This document shows, piece by piece, positions 8,990-17,192 of a stretch of DNA of 64,000 nucleotides. Source of the DNA: Gloeocapsopsis dulcis (lineage in GTDB: Bacteria > Cyanobacteriota > Cyanobacteriia > Cyanobacteriales > Chroococcidiopsidaceae); contig NZ_CP119968.1 of NCBI RefSeq assembly GCF_032163395.1, forward strand, positions 5,110,001 to 5,174,000. The letters run 5' to 3'. Made by a program: the position numbers and the translations under genes. A model generated the notes under the pieces. That model did not search any database. It saw nothing but the letters and a program-made list of their open reading frames with translations, and was not told the origin of the DNA. The number at the start of each line of letters is the position of its first letter. Positions within the stretch are counted from its first letter, which is position 1.

Positions 8990-9919
8990 ATGAAAAATCA
9001 GCCTAGAGTCAGTATTGGCATGCCTGTGTACAATGGTGAGGTTTATCTTGAAGCAGCATTACACTCATTCTTGAGTCAAACATTTCAAGACTTTGAAGTC
9101 GTTATTTCAGACAATGGTTCAACTGATAGAACAGAGGACATTTGTAAAGCATTCGCTGCTAAAGACCAACGTATTCGTTATTACCGAAACGAACAAAATC
9201 TAGGCGCTGGTTGGAATTTCAATCGCGTACTAGAGTTAGCTACTGGCGAGTACTTTAGATGGGCTTGTCACGATGATTTATGTGCTCCAGATCTCTTAGC
9301 ACAGTGCGTTGCAGTGCTTGATGCTCATCCTGAAGTGATTTTGTCTTACCCCAAGACTATTGTCATTAATGAACACGGGCAGGAGATACAGAAATACGTT
9401 GATGATTTTGATCTGCGATTGCCAAAACCACACGAAAGATTTGCACAATATCAGAAACTAGTCCGCCATGGTCATGGATGTCATCCTATCTTTGGTTTGA
9501 TCCGAACAGATGTTCTAAAATCGACTGCTTGGATGGGTAGTTATCCTTCCTCGGATTTAGTTCTGCTGGGCGAACTCACTCTCTACGGCGAATTTTATGA
9601 AATTCCTGAGTATCTCTTTTTTAAACGAGATCATCCTAATACATCAGTGAGAGCACACAAAGCATTCAGACAACGGATTGCGTGGTATGACCCGAATAAA
9701 AAAGGACAACTTTATTTAACGCGCTGGAAATGGTTTTCTGAATATTTGATAGCAATTAAACGTGCTCCAACTAGTTTGAGTGAGAAACTTTTGTGCTATT
9801 TACAATTGAGAAAATGGTTGATGTGGAATTGGGTATTTCTCTCAAAAGATTTACTCAAAGCTGTATCCTGGCCTGTCTTAAAACCTTTCTTATATTTAGA
9901 GCTAGGTAAAGGCATTTAG
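8990..9919 (+). CDS. Family 2 glycosyltransferase
   Basis: The 309-residue protein starts with VSIGMPVYNGE and has ISDNGSTD followed by RWACHDDLC, the two acidic motifs of GT2 enzymes. The N-terminal 130 residues are closely similar to the GT2 encoded at 57086-58033 (same order YYRNE, FNRV, ATGEYF), so the two are paralogues. The C-terminal third carries HPNTS and basic segments likely to lie on the membrane. It ends the first run of + strand genes, as a strong terminator-like hairpin follows at 9964. Donor sugar is unknown. Confidence 0.88.
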   Translation: MKNQPRVSIGMPVYNGEVYLEAALHSFLSQTFQDFEVVISDNGSTDRTEDICKAFAAKDQRIRYYRNEQNLGAGWNFNRVLELATGEYFRWACHDDLCAPDLLAQCVAVLDAHPEVILSYPKTIVINEHGQEIQKYVDDFDLRLPKPHERFAQYQKLVRHGHGCHPIFGLIRTDVLKSTAWMGSYPSSDLVLLGELTLYGEFYEIPEYLFFKRDHPNTSVRAHKAFRQRIAWYDPNKKGQLYLTRWKWFSEYLIAIKRAPTSLSEKLLCYLQLRKWLMWNWVFLSKDLLKAVSWPVLKPFLYLELGKGI

Positions 9920-9963
9920 CAAGGCTAGCAAAAGTAACTTACATCTTCTATATCGTTTAATAG

Positions 9964-10004
9964 ATCTTACATACTGTAATTTGTATGTAAGATTCTTTTC
10001 TTTT
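9964..10004 (+). terminator. Rho-independent terminator
   Basis: ATCTTACATAC at 9964-9974 pairs perfectly with GTATGTAAGAT at 9983-9993 (11-bp stem, 8-base loop) and is followed by TCTTTTCTTTTG. It sits 44 bases after the GT2 gene and probably ends the transcript from the upstream operon. Confidence 0.7.
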
Positions 10005-10017
10005 GTCTAAAAAATGA

Positions 10018-10068
10018 GCATCTTATATATAAGGTGCTATATAAAAATAAACTGTTTTATATAAACAG
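10018..10068. promoter_or_regulatory. Two AT-rich palindromes upstream of lyase gene
   Basis: A 20-base imperfect palindrome, GCATCTTATATATAAGGTGC, lies at 10018-10037. A second one, CTGTTT-TATAT-AAACAG, lies at 10052-10068. They are the only notable structures between the terminator and the lyase start at 10112. They could be operators or promoter elements; no known binding site is recognised. Confidence 0.3.
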
Positions 10069-10111
10069 AAAAAATTAAATAATTGCAGTCATAGCTAGAT
10101 AAATTAAAAAA

Positions 10112-10990
10112 ATGCCCCTAAAAATAACGCTAAAAGCAGCTAGTCATATTGTACTATTGACCGCTGTATGTTGGGCTAGCTTTCTCTGGATGAGAACAAT
10201 GACTGGTAATACAGGTAATGCAAGAAATGTCATTTTTAGCGAAACCTTTGAAAAAGAAAGCTTACGTAATTGGACAAACAACTTGGACTGGAAGCATAAA
10301 GGTAAAAATGTTACAAAGCCAGGAAAAGAAATCTGTTGCGATCACTCAGTTCAGTTAGATGATTCTGTTGCCAGAGAAGGTCGCTACGCTGCTCGGTTTA
10401 CTCTTCGTAAAGACGACCCTCTTGCTTCCAATAGCAAAAGAGCAGAGTTGAGATTAGGCGCTGTTCCGACTAAATCAGAATATTGGTATGGTTTTAGTAT
10501 TTATCTTCCTCCTGGATATGTAAAAGATCCTTCTTTTGACATCGTGACTCAATGGAATGCTAGACCAGACTTTAAGCTTGGTGAGAAATGGCGCAGTCCC
10601 CAACTTGCGTTAATGACCGCGAATGGTGAATGGCATGTACACCGACGTTGGGATCACCGCGAAGTGACTAAAAACAATAAACCTGCTGGTAGAGAAACAA
10701 TTAATCTAGGAACATATCAAACGGGGGGATGGACCGACTGGGTATTTCGTGTCAAGTGGTCATATGAGGCTGATGGCTTAGTTGAAGTATGGAAGAATGG
10801 CAAGCTTGTCGTTAGAAAAACTGGACCAAACACTTATAACGACGAGGTTGGTCCATTCCAAAAGTTTGGTGTTTACAAGACCCATTGGAAGAATCATCCT
10901 GAAAAATCTAAGGCTAATGTACGAGTTCTTTACTTTGACAGCATACGCATGGGTGATGCTAGTGCAAGTTATACAGATGTTGCACCTTAA
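10112..10990 (+). CDS. Secreted/membrane-anchored polysaccharide lyase-like protein
   Basis: The 292-residue protein has an N-terminal hydrophobic segment at about residues 10-28 (signal peptide or anchor). The remainder matches the heparin-lyase-like polysaccharide lyase fold (Pfam Polysacc_lyase type): SKRAELRLG, EYWYGFSIYLPPGY, DIVTQWNARP, then GGWTDWVFRVKWS and a C-terminal VLYFDSIRMGDA. Such proteins cleave uronic-acid-containing glycans by beta-elimination outside the cell. The protein encoded convergently at 11855-13273 shares the same motifs in the same order. It probably trims or releases the polysaccharide made by this locus. Confidence 0.78.
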   Translation: MPLKITLKAASHIVLLTAVCWASFLWMRTMTGNTGNARNVIFSETFEKESLRNWTNNLDWKHKGKNVTKPGKEICCDHSVQLDDSVAREGRYAARFTLRKDDPLASNSKRAELRLGAVPTKSEYWYGFSIYLPPGYVKDPSFDIVTQWNARPDFKLGEKWRSPQLALMTANGEWHVHRRWDHREVTKNNKPAGRETINLGTYQTGGWTDWVFRVKWSYEADGLVEVWKNGKLVVRKTGPNTYNDEVGPFQKFGVYKTHWKNHPEKSKANVRVLYFDSIRMGDASASYTDVAP

Positions 10991-11022
10991 CACAGTCTAA
11001 TAGCTTATTTAAAGAGGTTTTT

Positions 11023-11742
11023 ATGCTGTTTACTATTAGTGTAAATCCAGCAAAAGTTTTAACTAAAATTGCTGATGAGAGAGAAACTAATTCTTTGTCT
11101 AGTAAGTTAAGAAAGAAAAGATTTATTCAATTCAAAAATTTTGTAGAAAGCTATGTCAGTGATAAAGAAACTAACTTAAAAATAATTGATATTGGTGGAA
11201 CACCAACCATTTGGGAAAATAACTTACTTTGGCTAAAACAACTAAATTCAGTAAAAAATATTGAGATTACAGTTGCAAACATCAAAGAATATAAATCCAA
11301 ACACGAAGTCATTAAGTGTGTTATAGCTGATGCTACAAATATGCAGCAATTTAAAGATAAAGAATTTGATATTGTTTTTTCAAATTCTGTTATTGAACAT
11401 GTTGGTGATTACAAAGAGCAAACAGCAATGGCTAATGAGATACTCAGGATAGGTAAAAAATACTTTGTACAAACGCCAAACTATTATTTTCCTGTAGAAC
11501 CTCATTTTCTCTTTCCCTTCTTTCAATTCATGCCACTGAAACTTAAAGTATGGCTGATTACCAACTTTGATTTGGGGTGGAGGAAGAAAACATCTAACCG
11601 CGAAACTGCGCTTATGCTAGTAAACTCAGTAAAACTACTCACGAAAAAAGAATTAATGGCATTGTTTCCTGGAGCAAATGTTTTTGAAGAAAAAGTTTTT
11701 AGTTTAACTAAGTCTTTTATAATGCATGGCGAATCACCCTAG
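11023..11742 (+). CDS. SAM-dependent class I methyltransferase
   Basis: The 239-residue protein has a class I methyltransferase pattern. KIIDIGGTPTIWE near residues 50-62 is the SAM-binding motif I, and FDIVFSNSVIEHVGD near 121-135 is the motif IV region of Methyltransf_11 enzymes. The remainder, rich in aromatic and basic residues, may bind the membrane or acceptor. An AAAGAGG ribosome site precedes ATG 11023. It is 32 bp after the lyase gene, so likely co-transcribed. It may O-methylate a sugar, but the substrate is not visible. Confidence 0.82.
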   Translation: MLFTISVNPAKVLTKIADERETNSLSSKLRKKRFIQFKNFVESYVSDKETNLKIIDIGGTPTIWENNLLWLKQLNSVKNIEITVANIKEYKSKHEVIKCVIADATNMQQFKDKEFDIVFSNSVIEHVGDYKEQTAMANEILRIGKKYFVQTPNYYFPVEPHFLFPFFQFMPLKLKVWLITNFDLGWRKKTSNRETALMLVNSVKLLTKKELMALFPGANVFEEKVFSLTKSFIMHGESP

Positions 11743-11806
11743 GATCTTTAAACTAGTGCAAAGCAAGAACAAGTATAAAAAGCCGTGGGAGTTAATTGCT
11801 TAGCCT

Positions 11807-11841
11807 AGCCCGCGTTAAATCATTCTAGATTCAAGCGGGCT
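11807..11841. terminator. Bidirectional terminator between convergent genes
   Basis: AGCCCGC at 11807-11813 pairs with GCGGGCT at 11835-11841. After a mismatch, the stem continues with TT...AATC against GATT.AA around a 6-base loop. It lies between the end of the methyltransferase gene (+) and the end of the second lyase gene (-), so it likely serves both strands. Confidence 0.65.
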
Positions 11842-11854
11842 GCTGTTACATTGC

Positions 11855-13273
11855 TCATTCAACTTTCAAATTATCAAAAGTCGCTGAATTGTTGAAGCTG
11901 CCAAATCCTACTTTGCCGCTGTTAAAGGTGATATCTTGTACTGTGGCTTGTAGACTACCATTGCGATACAAACCAATCGTATTACCAGTTCGTTCTACTT
12001 TAATATTGTAGGTAGTTCCTCCAGTAATGAAAGAATCAAAGTTGGCAATTTGAGTTGCGACGCCTGCGACTACCTTGAAAATGCCATGGGTTTTATCGTC
12101 ATCGCTTTCGTTAAAGCTGGCGTAATAGTAGTTGTTGCGGTCTTGATAATTAAAAATGATTGAGAAATCATCCCACCGGCTTGAGGTTGCAGTTGCGCTA
12201 GCATCTGCGGTTAACGTGAAGTTACCAGATACGGACTTGTTGTGAATCGAGATATTACGATTAGCGACTTGAGGAACGCTGCGATCGCTATCTTGCAGTT
12301 CATATTTCCCATTAAGGACACTCCAAGCTCCACCTGACTCGACAGTAAAATTACTGCTAGAAGATGAAAAACTTTCAGAAATTAGTGGCTGTGAACCGTC
12401 TGGTTCTGGAGAAGAACCGCCTGGTGCAACTTCTTCAAAACTTGAGTTAGCATCACCTAGACGGTACTCATCAGTATACAAGACACGAGGTGCTGCCCCA
12501 TTAAAATTAGGATCGCCTTTGTATAATCCCATCTTGAAGTAAGGTCCTTCACCTTCATCGTTCCAGAAGGTGGGTCCTTTGTAGTCTACATTTTGAGTGT
12601 AAGAACTATTACCTATTTTCGTCCAAAGCTTTAAGAACCCATCGGTATTCCCTGTCCATTTAACCTGCATGACAAAATCAACCCATTTACCTCGAACTTC
12701 AGGGAGACTTGCTAGGTTGTAACTCGTACATTCAGAATCTGACTGGTCGCCTTTACGTTGAAATCTAAAGCTAATATTGTCACCACTTCTCATCATGTAT
12801 GAGCCATTAGAACCACAGGGAAACCTACCGTTTCTAGGAGAAGGATAGGTTGCCCATTGTGCGAGAATATCGTAGCTATCAGATGGATTTTGCCAAGTTG
12901 AGGGAATAAACATAGACCAACCGTACCAATAGGTATTACCAATTACGGTCTTTTTCATTGCCAATTCTGAACGTTCCCCACAACGGTTTACCCAATGCCA
13001 AAATGCCTGCTTCCCTGCTCTAATTGGATGGATAGTATTACCTTCCAAGCTGGTAACATTTTCTAATTGATTACAGGTACTTCCGCCTTTAGCATTGGCA
13101 TACTCTCTTGCCCTTGCAGTGTTAATGTCTTCAGTTACTGAATCAATGATAGCTGCATATGATTTGTTGGCACTTAAAGGAAACGCAAATGTTGTACTCA
13201 ATAACAGCCCTAAAGCTGAAGATAAACCTAACCTTTTAGTAAATATCGACTTACTACTATTCTTAATAACCAT
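11855..13273 (-). CDS. Secreted polysaccharide lyase with C-terminal jelly-roll domain
   Basis: The frame is open to 13411, but the ATG at 13273 is chosen because it begins a clean signal peptide (basic KNSSKSIFTKR, hydrophobic core, then SANKSYAA). The 472-residue product has a polysaccharide lyase domain like the one at 10112-10990: ELAMKKTVIGNTYWYGWSMF, DILAQWATYP, GKWVDFVMQVKW, RVLYTDEYRLGDA. A Ser/Pro/Gly linker (GGSSPEPDGSQP) joins it to a C-terminal domain of about 150 residues resembling LamG or DUF1080-type concanavalin folds. That domain probably binds sugar. This is the only - strand gene in the first 60 kb and is likely expressed separately from the assembly operon. Confidence 0.78.
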   Translation of the reverse strand: MVIKNSSKSIFTKRLGLSSALGLLLSTTFAFPLSANKSYAAIIDSVTEDINTARAREYANAKGGSTCNQLENVTSLEGNTIHPIRAGKQAFWHWVNRCGERSELAMKKTVIGNTYWYGWSMFIPSTWQNPSDSYDILAQWATYPSPRNGRFPCGSNGSYMMRSGDNISFRFQRKGDQSDSECTSYNLASLPEVRGKWVDFVMQVKWTGNTDGFLKLWTKIGNSSYTQNVDYKGPTFWNDEGEGPYFKMGLYKGDPNFNGAAPRVLYTDEYRLGDANSSFEEVAPGGSSPEPDGSQPLISESFSSSSSNFTVESGGAWSVLNGKYELQDSDRSVPQVANRNISIHNKSVSGNFTLTADASATATSSRWDDFSIIFNYQDRNNYYYASFNESDDDKTHGIFKVVAGVATQIANFDSFITGGTTYNIKVERTGNTIGLYRNGSLQATVQDITFNSGKVGFGSFNNSATFDNLKVE

Positions 13274-13527
13274 GATTTTCTGATTGTAAAAATAAAATGT
13301 TTGGCTGGCTTTACAGCAAAATTCCATGTCTTTATGGTGCTTAAGACAATTGCTTAAGCGAAAGCTCAATTCCTTATCAGGATTCCGCTTTATGCTTGCT
13401 TCATAAAACAAAGAACAAATTAAAGGTAATTCCTAATCAGCTAATACTCCTAGAGAAATTTCACTGATTTTTTCCTCTGAAAATTCACAGACAGATCAGT
13501 CGTCATTAGCGGTTACCGTAAAAATAT

Positions 13528-13543
13528 TCCGTAGTTATACGGA
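13528..13543. promoter_or_regulatory. Palindrome in long leader between lyase and rfbF
   Basis: TCCGTA-GTTA-TACGGA is a perfect 6-bp inverted repeat with a 4-base spacer. It sits in an 808-bp stretch (13274-14081) without a supported gene, between the divergently transcribed lyase (-) and cytidylyltransferase (+) genes. The stretch must hold both promoters. A + frame is open from 13851 into rfbF, but it lacks family similarity ahead of 14082. The palindrome is a candidate operator; I do not recognise a named regulator site. Confidence 0.4.
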
Positions 13544-14081
13544 GAAGGTACTAAGGACTTCAGTCATGAAGAATTAGTTTTGCACAAACTTATGAAAGCT
13601 TATATATTTGATGAACAGCACTCTCCTATAGCCCTCTTCAAAAGAAAGTTGGGATTTTAAAGTGTTTACCTTCTGACAAAATATAAGCTAGAAAATGAGG
13701 TTTCAAACTTAAGAGAACGAGAGGGATTTAGATGTTCTTCACTCCTGAATAATGAGATTTGCTTGAAAAATTAATACAGATAATGGCAAATATGTTCTTC
13801 TAAAAAATCAGCTTTAGCAATACAGGTAAATTCATCTCAGTACAGGTATTTTGTGTTCTTGCCGAGATGTAAAAAGAAGACTAGTTTTATCTAACTTGTG
13901 CGTACTTCTATCGATTTTCTTCTACTACTTAGTAGTAGTACTCATAGTAGATTCCGCTAGAGAACTTTTTGAAGAATTACGCTTGAAGATTTCAGCTAGA
14001 GATATCAGCTATGTAGCTGTGCTGCATGAACAATATTTCCAGAGAAAACCACCTAATCAAACAACTAGTGAGGTAAAAGCT

Positions 14082-14855
14082 ATGAAAGCGGTAATACTGG
14101 CAGGGGGCTTAGGAACAAGAATAGCGGAAGAGACAACAATCAAACCAAAGCCAATGGTAGAGATTGGGGGAAAGCCAATCTTGTGGCACATCATGAAAAC
14201 TTATGCCGCCCATGGCATCAACGATTTTGTGATTTGCTGCGGATACAAAGGATACGTAATTAAAGAATACTTCGCCAACTACTTTTTACACATGTCAGAC
14301 GTGACATTTGACATGAGATTCAACCAAATGAACGTGCACTGCGGTTATGCCGAACCATGGCGAGTGACACTAGTAGACACAGGCGAGTCCACAATGACAG
14401 GCGGACGCCTACGTCGAGTCAAAGAACACGTAGGCAACAGTACATTCTGCTTCACCTACGGCGACGGCGTCAGCAACGTCAACATCACAAAGTTAATCGA
14501 ATTTCACCAACAACAAAAACTGCAAGCCACCCTGACAGCAGTCCAACCACCAGGAAGATTCGGGGCAATCTGTTTAGCAGAAGAACAAACAAAAATTACC
14601 TCATTCAAAGAAAAACCAGGTGGAGACGGCGCGTGGATCAACGGCGGCTACTTCGTACTTGAACCAGAAGTAATCGACTACATCGCCGACGACAGCACAG
14701 TGTGGGAACAAGACCCCCTAGAAAAACTGGCACACCTAGAGCAGCTATCAGCTTACAAACACGACGGCTTCTGGCAGCCGATGGACACACTGCGCGACAA
14801 GAATTATCTCGAAGACCTGTGGAAAAAAGGCAAAGCCCCGTGGAAAGTGTGGTAA
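14082..14855 (+). CDS. rfbF: Glucose-1-phosphate cytidylyltransferase
   Basis: I start at ATG 14082, which has GAGG eight bases upstream and gives the family's usual beginning, [18 protein letters not shown]; the product is then 257 residues, the normal length. The signature GGLGTR...[17 protein letters not shown] is the nucleotidyltransferase CTP and metal site; TYGDGVSNV and GGYFVLEP follow as in RfbF. The enzyme joins CTP and glucose-1-phosphate to CDP-glucose, the entry point for CDP-deoxy or branched sugars. No CDP-glucose 4,6-dehydratase (RfbG) is seen in the window. The gene is richer in C-ending codons than its upstream neighbours. Confidence 0.93.
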   Translation: MKAVILAGGLGTRIAEETTIKPKPMVEIGGKPILWHIMKTYAAHGINDFVICCGYKGYVIKEYFANYFLHMSDVTFDMRFNQMNVHCGYAEPWRVTLVDTGESTMTGGRLRRVKEHVGNSTFCFTYGDGVSNVNITKLIEFHQQQKLQATLTAVQPPGRFGAICLAEEQTKITSFKEKPGGDGAWINGGYFVLEPEVIDYIADDSTVWEQDPLEKLAHLEQLSAYKHDGFWQPMDTLRDKNYLEDLWKKGKAPWKVW

Positions 14856-14904
14856 TTCCCGCAACCAAAACACAGCAGACATCATCAACAATCATCAACA
14901 AAAC

Positions 14905-16122
14905 ATGTACGACTTTGCAATCATTGGTGGCGGGATAGTGGGATTAGCAACAGCGCTAGCCATCGGCAAACGCTACCCCAATGCCCGCATCACAGTTATT
15001 GAAAAAGAAACAACAATCGCTGCTCACCAAACAGGCAACAACAGTGGTGTAATTCACTCCGGCATATACTACAAGCCAGGCAGTTTCAAAGCAAAATTCT
15101 GCCGCGAGGGCAGTCGTTCAATGGTGGAATTTTGCTTAGAACACAACATTGCCCACGAAGTCTGCGGCAAAGTAATTGTCGCCACACATCCTGAGGAACT
15201 ACCCAGACTCGAAAACCTCTATCAACGCGGGCTAGAAAACGGCTTACACATAGAAAAACTCACCCGTGAACAAGTCCGCGAAATTGAACCACACGTCCAA
15301 TGCTTGGCAGGGATTCGCGTCTTCTCTACAGGCATTGTCAACTATCGCCAAGTGGCACAGAAATACGTTGAACTCGTGACAAATCAAGGTGGCGAATTGC
15401 AATTAGGTACAAAAGTCACCAAGATAGAAACGCAAAGTGACGTCACAGTCTTGACAACAAACAAAGGTACACTCGTAACACGCTATCTGATTAACTGTGC
15501 GGGACTATTTAGCGATCGCATAGCCCGTCTCGGCAAAACTGATCCGCAAGCGAAAATTGTGCCGTTTCGGGGTGAATACTACGAACTAGTGCCACAAAAG
15601 CGTTATTTGGTCAAGCACTTGATTTATCCGGTGCCGAATCCGAATTTTCCGTTTTTGGGAGTACATTTCACGCGGATGATTGATGGCAGTGTTCATGCCG
15701 GTCCGAATGCGGTGTTAAGTTTCAAGCGCGAGGGTTATCACAAAAGTGATGTTAATTTACGCGATTTAACCGAGGTGATGACTTATCCAGGATTTTGGAA
15801 GTTAGCAGCCAAACATGCTGATGAAGGCATCAAAGAGATGATTCGTTCGGTGTCCAAGGCAGCGTTTGTCCAAAGTTTGCAGCAGTTGATTCCCGAAGTC
15901 ACTGCCCAAGATGTGATTCCGACGCATGCGGGGGTGCGGGCACAAGCTTTGCAGGCGGATGGCAAGTTAGTTGATGACTTTTTGATTGTACCTGGGCAAA
16001 GAGCACTTCATGTGTGCAATGCTCCCTCTCCGGCGGCGACTTCTTCACTCGAAATTGGCAAGGCGATCTCACTGGCGATTCCGCAACAATCTCATCTCGA
16101 ATCCACCTTAATTCACGTTTAG
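14905..16122 (+). CDS. FAD-dependent oxidase, L-2-hydroxyglutarate oxidase (LhgO) family
   Basis: The 405-residue protein begins with a dinucleotide-binding fold, FAIIGGGIVGLATALAIGKRY, then VIEKE and HQTGNNSGVIHSGIYY, all typical of LhgO / DAO-type FAD oxidoreductases. C-terminal VPTHAGVRAQALQADGKLVDDF also matches LhgO. True LhgO oxidises L-2-hydroxyglutarate to 2-oxoglutarate. Between a cytidylyltransferase and a sugar epimerase, oxidation of a sugar-derived hydroxy acid or an unusual sugar is equally possible. No convincing Shine-Dalgarno sequence precedes ATG 14905. Family assignment is firm; the physiological substrate is not. Confidence 0.82.
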   Translation: MYDFAIIGGGIVGLATALAIGKRYPNARITVIEKETTIAAHQTGNNSGVIHSGIYYKPGSFKAKFCREGSRSMVEFCLEHNIAHEVCGKVIVATHPEELPRLENLYQRGLENGLHIEKLTREQVREIEPHVQCLAGIRVFSTGIVNYRQVAQKYVELVTNQGGELQLGTKVTKIETQSDVTVLTTNKGTLVTRYLINCAGLFSDRIARLGKTDPQAKIVPFRGEYYELVPQKRYLVKHLIYPVPNPNFPFLGVHFTRMIDGSVHAGPNAVLSFKREGYHKSDVNLRDLTEVMTYPGFWKLAAKHADEGIKEMIRSVSKAAFVQSLQQLIPEVTAQDVIPTHAGVRAQALQADGKLVDDFLIVPGQRALHVCNAPSPAATSSLEIGKAISLAIPQQSHLESTLIHV

Positions 16123-16133
16123 GATTTCTACAC

Positions 16134-17159
16134 ATGAAAATACTTGTTACTGGTACTGAGGGGTACATCGGCTCTTTATTTGCTCCGCTATTGTTGCAGC
16201 GCGGGCATGAAGTGTTAGCGATCGATACTGGTTTCTACAAAGCTGGTTGGTTGTACAACGGCACTACAGCGACAGCAAAAACCCTCAACAAAGACATTCG
16301 TCAAATTACAATTGAAGACCTGCAAGGAGTGGAAGCCATAGTTCATATGGCAGAGTTGTCGAATGATCCCACCGGACAACTTGCACCTAATATTACTTAT
16401 GAAATTAATCATAAAGGTTCCGTAGCACTTGCCAATTTAGCTAAAGCAGCAGGAGTAAGACGCTTTGTGTATATGTCGTCATGCAGTGTGTATGGCGTCG
16501 CCACTGGCAAAGATGTCACCGAAGAGTCACCAGTTAATCCGCAAACTGCTTATGCTGAGTGTAAAACTTTGGTAGAACGGGATGTCCAAGCACTCGCCGA
16601 TGATGGATTCTCGCCGACATTCATGCGTAATGCCACTGCGTTTGGTGCTTCACCGAGAATGCGGTTTGATATTGTGCTCAACAACCTTGCTGGGTTAGCG
16701 TGGACAACCAATGAGATTAAGATGACCAGTGATGGTACTCCTTGGCGTCCTCTGGTTCATGTTCTTGATATCTGTAAAGCAATTATTTGTGCCTTAGAAG
16801 CACCGCGCGACATTGTCCATAATCAAGTTTTTAATGTTGGGGATACAGCACATAACTATCGTGTCAAGGAAATTGCAGAGATTATTGCGAATGTGTTTCC
16901 AGGATGTCAATTAAGCTTTGGCGACAATGGTGCAGACAACCGCAGCTACCGTGTCTCGTTTGAGAAGATTAACACCCTCTTGCCAGGATTCAAATGCGAG
17001 TGGGATGCACGGCGTGGTGCACAACAGCTATATGACTTGTTTAACCTCACAGATATGTCAGAAGAAACTTTTTTATTCCGAGGTTTCACTCGCCTAAAGC
17101 AATTGGAATATCTGATTCGTACACATCAAATAGACCAAGATTTTTACTGGACATCGTGA
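16134..17159 (+). CDS. NAD-dependent sugar-nucleotide epimerase/dehydratase
   Basis: I start at ATG 16134 (AGGA a few bases upstream), giving 341 residues that begin MKILVTGTEGYIGSLFAP, the GXXGXXG NAD-binding motif of extended short-chain dehydrogenases. The frame is open 120 bases further upstream, inside the previous gene. A YAECK motif near residue 141 supplies the catalytic Tyr and Lys. It is 11 bp after the LhgO-like gene, so the two are co-transcribed. It may act on CDP-glucose or a product of it, since rfbF is in the same block; the reaction (epimerase, dehydratase or reductase) cannot be read from sequence. Confidence 0.86.
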   Translation: MKILVTGTEGYIGSLFAPLLLQRGHEVLAIDTGFYKAGWLYNGTTATAKTLNKDIRQITIEDLQGVEAIVHMAELSNDPTGQLAPNITYEINHKGSVALANLAKAAGVRRFVYMSSCSVYGVATGKDVTEESPVNPQTAYAECKTLVERDVQALADDGFSPTFMRNATAFGASPRMRFDIVLNNLAGLAWTTNEIKMTSDGTPWRPLVHVLDICKAIICALEAPRDIVHNQVFNVGDTAHNYRVKEIAEIIANVFPGCQLSFGDNGADNRSYRVSFEKINTLLPGFKCEWDARRGAQQLYDLFNLTDMSEETFLFRGFTRLKQLEYLIRTHQIDQDFYWTS

Positions 17160-17192
17160 AAAACAAGATCGAGATAAAACAAGGTTTCAGAA

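Noticed and set aside
13851-14081. Upstream extension of the rfbF frame with a hydrophobic stretch
   Set aside because: RfbF proteins start at the MKAVILAGG segment, and a good ribosome site precedes ATG 14082; the extension has no match to the family.
16014-16133. Upstream extension of the epimerase frame
   Set aside because: It lies within the LhgO-like coding sequence and precedes the natural MKILVTG start, which has its own ribosome site.
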